DNA of 9,231 nucleotides from assembly GCA_903872005.1 (NCBI GenBank), contig CAIQJD010000546.1, forward strand, positions 1 through 9,231, in the 5' to 3' direction. This document shows positions 6,033 through 9,231 of this stretch, in pieces. The notes under the pieces are model-generated. The model worked only from the letters and a program-made list of their open reading frames with translations, was not told the origin of the DNA and searched no databases. Origin of the DNA: an uncultured bacterium. GTDB taxonomy: Bacteria > Chloroflexota > Anaerolineae > JACIWP01. The number at the start of each line of letters is the position of its first letter. Positions within the stretch are counted from its first letter, which is position 1. Made by a program: the position numbers and the translations under genes.

Positions 6033-7622
6033 ATGGCGGATCATACCCTGTACTATGGCGACAACCTGGATATCCTGCGCCGCTACGTCAAGGACGAGAG
6101 CGTAGACCTCATCTACCTCGACCCGCCCTTCAACAGCAACCGTTCCTACAACGTGCTCTTCAAGGAGCAGAGCAGCCGCAGCGCCGACGCGCAGATCACC
6201 GCTTTCGACGACTCGTGGCATTGGGGCGAGACGGCCGAAGAGGCCCTGCGCGAGATCGAGACGACGGCCCGGCCGGCGGTCGTCTCGATGATGCAGTCCA
6301 TCGTCGCCTTCGTGGGGCGCAACGACGTGACCGCCTACCTGGTCATGATGACGCTGCGGCTGATTGAGCTGCACCGCGTCTTGAAGCCTACGGGGAGCAT
6401 CTACCTGCACTGCGACCCGACCGCCAGCCATTACCTGAAGGTGGTGATGGATGTTATCTTCGGTCCTGAGAATTTCAAGAACGAAATTGTCTGGAGGCGG
6501 ACAAGCGCGCACAGTGACCCTGGTCGTTATGGGGCAAATATCGACATTATCTTGTTCTATGCGGCAAACGGGAACTGGACATGGAATCAGCAATACCGTC
6601 CACACGACAAAGAGTATTTGGCCAGGTTCAAATACCAAGACACCGACGGCAGATTATGGACAGACGACAATTTAACTGCGAAAGGCTTATCTGGCGGCGG
6701 GTATGATTATGAGTACAAAGGTTGCAGATCTTTATGGCGCTGCCCACCAGAAACGATGCAGCGACTAGACGCTGAAGGACGCCTGTATTTTACCAAGACG
6801 GGGGGGATCAGACTGAAGCGTTATCTCGACGAGAATAAAGGCGTCGCTTTGCAGGCGCTTTGGGACGACATACGCCCAATCAACTCCCAGGCCGCCGAGC
6901 GCCTCGGCTACCCGACGCAAAAGCCGCTGGCGCTCCTGGAGCGCATCATCGCCGCCTCGTCCAATCCCGGCGATGTCGTCCTGGACCCCTTCTGCGGCTG
7001 CGGCACGAGCGTCTGCGCGGCGCAAAAACTGGGCCGGCGCTGGATCGGCATGGACATCACCCACCTGGCGATTGCCCTGATGCGGAAACGCCTCAACGAC
7101 ATGTTCGGCGAAGCGGCGGAGTACGACGTGGTGGGGCAGCCGGCCGACCTCGCCAGCGCCCAGGCGTTGGCGTTGCAAGACCGGCACGGCTTCGAGACCT
7201 GGGCCGTGAGCCTCTTGAAGGCCCAGCCGGCGCAGGAGAAGAAAGGCTCCGACCGGGGCATGGATGGGCTGCTCTTCTTCGCCGACGAGGCGCGCGCGCC
7301 GGCGAAGAAGGTGGTCATTCAGGTCAAAAGCGGCCATGTGCAATCCAGCTACATCTGCGATCTGGCCCACGTCGTCGAGCGCGAGAAAGCCGTCATGGGC
7401 TTCCTGATCAGCCTGGAGCAGCCGTCCAGGCCGATGCTGACCGAGGCGCTGACGGCCGGCTACTACCACTCGCCGGGGTGGCATCGCGACTATCCCAAAC
7501 TGCAAATCCGCACCATCGAGCAACTGCTGAACCGTCAGTGGTTCGATTTCCCGCAGGTCAACGTCAGCCTGACGCAGGCCGAGCGCGTGGAGACCCAGGG
7601 TCAGCAGGACCAGCTCCTGTAA
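6033..7622 (+). CDS. Beta-class site-specific DNA methyltransferase with C-terminal PD-(D/E)XK nuclease-like domain
   Basis: Predicted N6-adenine or N4-cytosine DNA methyltransferase, 529 aa. The catalytic motif IV DPPF (residues 30-33) comes before the SAM-binding motif I DPFCGCGT (318-325), the order of the beta class. YPTQKP (293-298) is motif X. In this class the target-recognition domain lies between these halves, about residues 150-280. A second domain at about 385-507 has GSDRGMDG (405-412) followed by VVIQVKSG (427-434); D411, Q430 and K432 fit a D...QxK Mrr/RecB-type nuclease core, so one chain may both modify and cut or recognise DNA. The ATG at 6033 follows GAAGGA (6021-6026) and a promoter at 5955-5983. 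The frame is open far upstream only because it lies antisense to hyuB. I see no separate restriction gene nearby. The likely role is restriction-modification or phage defence; I recall this architecture in several phyla, so it is not unique. Confidence 0.9.
   Translation: MADHTLYYGDNLDILRRYVKDESVDLIYLDPPFNSNRSYNVLFKEQSSRSADAQITAFDDSWHWGETAEEALREIETTARPAVVSMMQSIVAFVGRNDVTAYLVMMTLRLIELHRVLKPTGSIYLHCDPTASHYLKVVMDVIFGPENFKNEIVWRRTSAHSDPGRYGANIDIILFYAANGNWTWNQQYRPHDKEYLARFKYQDTDGRLWTDDNLTAKGLSGGGYDYEYKGCRSLWRCPPETMQRLDAEGRLYFTKTGGIRLKRYLDENKGVALQALWDDIRPINSQAAERLGYPTQKPLALLERIIAASSNPGDVVLDPFCGCGTSVCAAQKLGRRWIGMDITHLAIALMRKRLNDMFGEAAEYDVVGQPADLASAQALALQDRHGFETWAVSLLKAQPAQEKKGSDRGMDGLLFFADEARAPAKKVVIQVKSGHVQSSYICDLAHVVEREKAVMGFLISLEQPSRPMLTEALTAGYYHSPGWHRDYPKLQIRTIEQLLNRQWFDFPQVNVSLTQAERVETQGQQDQLL
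6440..6860 (+). other. Low-GC mosaic segment covering the target-recognition region of the methyltransferase
   Basis: Hand counts give 177 G+C of 360 (49%) for 6481-6840, against 68% in 6301-6360 and 72% in 6961-7020 of the same gene. Rare codons cluster here (TTA at residues 208, 214 and 219; AGA at 207). GCCGGC is absent from about 6280 to 7033. The segment corresponds to residues 137-276, where beta-class enzymes carry the target-recognition domain, suggesting horizontal replacement of that domain alone. Confidence 0.75.
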
Positions 7623-7639
7623 CGCTCACCATGATGATG

Positions 7640-7647
7640 AAGGAAGG
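7640..7647 (+). promoter_or_regulatory. Shine-Dalgarno of the ThDP enzyme gene
   Basis: The purine run AAGGAAGG lies 6 nt before the ATG at 7654. It selects this start over the out-of-frame ATG triplets at 7631-7639. Confidence 0.75.
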
Positions 7648-7653
7648 AAACGC

Positions 7654-9231
7654 ATGCCCCACATGACCGGCGCGCGCTGCATGGCCGAGATGCTGCACGG
7701 CTACGGCGTGGACACCCTCTTCTTCGTGCCGGCGTTCCTCAAGAGCCTTCTGGTCGAGGCCGAGAAGCTGGGCCTCCGGCGCGTCCTGTGCCATGCCGAG
7801 AAGGCCGCTGCCTACATGGCCGATGGCTATGCCCGCGCCGCGCGCCGGCCTGGCGTGGCCCTGGCCCAATCGGTCGGCGCGGCCAACCTGGCGGCCGGCC
7901 TGCAAGACGCCTACCTGGGCGGCTCGCCGGTGCTGGCGCTCACCGGCCGGCGCCAGCCGGCCGAACGCTATCGCCACGCCTACCAGGAGATTGACCACGC
8001 CCCGCTCTATCAGCCGGTGACCAAGTTCAGCGCCAATGTGGATGAGGTCGCGCAGTTGCCGCGCTTGCTGCGCCAGGCGTTCCGCGCCGCCACGACCGGC
8101 CAGCCCGGCCCGGTGCACCTGGAGCTGGCCGGCATCTACGGCGAGGGGATCGCCGACGTCGCGGCCGACCTGGATCCGCTGGTCGAGGCGACCTTCGCCG
8201 GCTATCCGGCGCTGCGCCCAGAGCCGACGCCGGCGCTGGCGCGCCAGGCCGCCGCGCTCCTGGCGGCCGCCGAACGGCCGGTCTTGATCGCCGGCGGCGG
8301 GGCGGCCGCCTCGGAAGCCGGGCCGGCCATCCTGCGCCTCGCCGAGCGCCTGGGAATGCCGATCGCGACGTCGCTCAACGCCAAGGGCATCATCCCCGAA
8401 GACCACCCGCTGGCGGCCGGCGTCGTCGGGACCTATTCGCGCGCCTGCGCCAACCGCATCGTCGCCGCAGCGGACCTGGTACTCCTCGTCGGGAGCCATG
8501 CCGGCGGGCAGGTCACGCACCAATGGGCGCTGCCGCGCCCCGGCGTCGCCGTGATCCAGATTGACCTCGACCCGGCCGAGCTGGGGCGCAACTATCCGGC
8601 CCGGGTTGCCCTGCTGGCCGACGCGCGGGCCGCCATTGAGCGGATCCACGAAGCGTTGGAGTCGGCCGTGCCGCGGACCGCCTGGGCGGCGCGCGCCGGC
8701 CGGCTCATTGCCGAATGGCGCGCCGAAACCGCGCCGCTCCTCGCCTCCGATGCCGTCCCCATCCGGCCGGAGCGCATCTGCGGCGAGCTGACGCGGCGCT
8801 TGCCCTCGGACGCCATCCTGGTCTCGGATACCGGCCACGCCGGCATGTGGACCGGCGGATTCGTGGACCTGACGCAGCCGGGCCAGCGCTACCTGCGGGC
8901 GGCCGGCTCCCTCGGCTGGGCTTTGCCGGCCGCGCTGGGCGCCAGGTGCGCCTGTCCCGACCGGCCGGTCTTCTGCTTCACCGGCGACGGCGGCTTCTGG
9001 TATCACCTGAGCGAACTGGAGACGGCGCGGCGCTGCGGCATCCATATTGTCGTCATCGTCAATAACAACCGTTCGCTCAATCAGGACAAAGGCGGCGTGG
9101 AGGCGGCCTATCGCGGCGTGGCCGGCGGCCGGCCCGACGAGCTGTGGATGTTCCAGGAGATTGATTTCGCCCAGGTGGCGGGCGCGTTGGGCTGCTTCGG
9201 CGTCCGCGTGGCGCGGCCGGCCGAACTGCAG
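7654..9231 (+). CDS. Thiamine diphosphate-dependent enzyme, acetolactate synthase-like, 3' end cut by window
   Basis: ThDP-binding enzyme of the acetolactate synthase/decarboxylase fold; 526 codons are visible and the frame runs off the right edge, so perhaps 30-60 residues are missing. The N-terminal pyrimidine domain (1-170) has CHAEKAAAYMADGYAR (46-61) with the cofactor-activating Glu49, then SVGAANLAAGLQDAYLGGSPV and GQPGPVHLELAG (149-160). The central Rossmann-like domain (about 192-325) has PVLIAGGGAA and PLAAGVVGTYSR. The C-terminal PP domain has AAGSLGWALPAALGA (416-430) and the ThDP/Mg signature GDGGF (444-448) to NNN (470-472). The usual VPGG-type loop reads FFVPAFLK (23-30) and the residue before Glu49 is Ala, not His, which argues against a true biosynthetic IlvB. 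I recall an uncharacterised clade with the same features. It lies 31 bp after the methyltransferase stop with no promoter I can see between. The reaction (2-oxo acid decarboxylation or carboligation) is unassigned. Confidence 0.9.
   Translation, partial: MPHMTGARCMAEMLHGYGVDTLFFVPAFLKSLLVEAEKLGLRRVLCHAEKAAAYMADGYARAARRPGVALAQSVGAANLAAGLQDAYLGGSPVLALTGRRQPAERYRHAYQEIDHAPLYQPVTKFSANVDEVAQLPRLLRQAFRAATTGQPGPVHLELAGIYGEGIADVAADLDPLVEATFAGYPALRPEPTPALARQAAALLAAAERPVLIAGGGAAASEAGPAILRLAERLGMPIATSLNAKGIIPEDHPLAAGVVGTYSRACANRIVAAADLVLLVGSHAGGQVTHQWALPRPGVAVIQIDLDPAELGRNYPARVALLADARAAIERIHEALESAVPRTAWAARAGRLIAEWRAETAPLLASDAVPIRPERICGELTRRLPSDAILVSDTGHAGMWTGGFVDLTQPGQRYLRAAGSLGWALPAALGARCACPDRPVFCFTGDGGFWYHLSELETARRCGIHIVVIVNNNRSLNQDKGGVEAAYRGVAGGRPDELWMFQEIDFAQVAGALGCFGVRVARPAELQ

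Noticed and set aside
5859..6638. Upstream extension of hyuB in the minus frame.
   Set aside because: It would run through the hyuB promoter, the operator and antisense to the methyltransferase coding sequence; AGGAGG and the ATG at 5858 give a better start that matches the family.
7623..7653. Gap between the methyltransferase and ThDP enzyme genes, checked for a promoter or terminator.
   Set aside because: Only a purine-rich ribosome binding site is visible; 31 bp holds no paired promoter boxes and no stem-loop.
7564..9045. 493-codon open frame on the minus strand.
   Set aside because: Antisense to the well-conserved ThDP enzyme and the methyltransferase end; no motifs.

Overview
The window is GC-rich bacterial chromosome (about 70% GC in rows I counted by hand) with tightly packed genes and no RNA genes, IS elements or CRISPR arrays that I can see. 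Two features suggest an uncultured or little-studied member of the Chloroflexota (Anaerolineae-type): dispersed hairpins with AGACTTCCGAAGTCT-like arms inside genes, and saturation with the hexamer GCCGGC. This assignment is inference from memory of such genomes and is not proved here.

Layout. (1) 3-896 (+): the 3' part of a CPBP-family intramembrane protease gene that probably begins left of the window. (2) 897-5858 (-): a four-gene operon in the order hyuB, gntR, GNAT acetyltransferase, hyuA. HyuA and HyuB are the two subunits of an ATP-dependent hydantoinase/oxoprolinase-type amidohydrolase. They are normally adjacent, but here a FadR-type (FCD) repressor gene and an acetyltransferase gene lie between them. 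(3) 5859-6032: a 174-bp divergent control region with two well-formed sigma-70-type promoters back to back. The hyuB promoter carries a perfect 18-bp palindrome, GATATTGGATCCAATATC, directly against its -10 box. This is the expected kind of operator for the GntR protein encoded in the same operon. (4) 6033-7622 (+): a beta-class DNA methyltransferase with a C-terminal PD-(D/E)XK nuclease-like domain. Its central target-recognition region is clearly lower in GC and looks recombined. (5) 7654-9231 (+): a ThDP-dependent enzyme related to acetolactate synthase, cut by the right edge.

How the genes may work together. The hyu operon looks like an inducible catabolic unit: the GntR repressor probably senses a substrate or product and closes the hyuB promoter, and so its own. 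The methyltransferase/nuclease is a defence-type gene placed divergently next to this unit. The ThDP enzyme gene follows it by 31 bp and may be co-transcribed.

The most unusual signal is a pair of 33-bp perfect hairpins (15-bp arms, 3-nt loop), one inside hyuA and one at the 3' end of hyuB. They are 29/33 identical, differ in the stem only by one compensatory base pair, are read in two different frames, and appear to add about 11 codons to each protein without breaking it.
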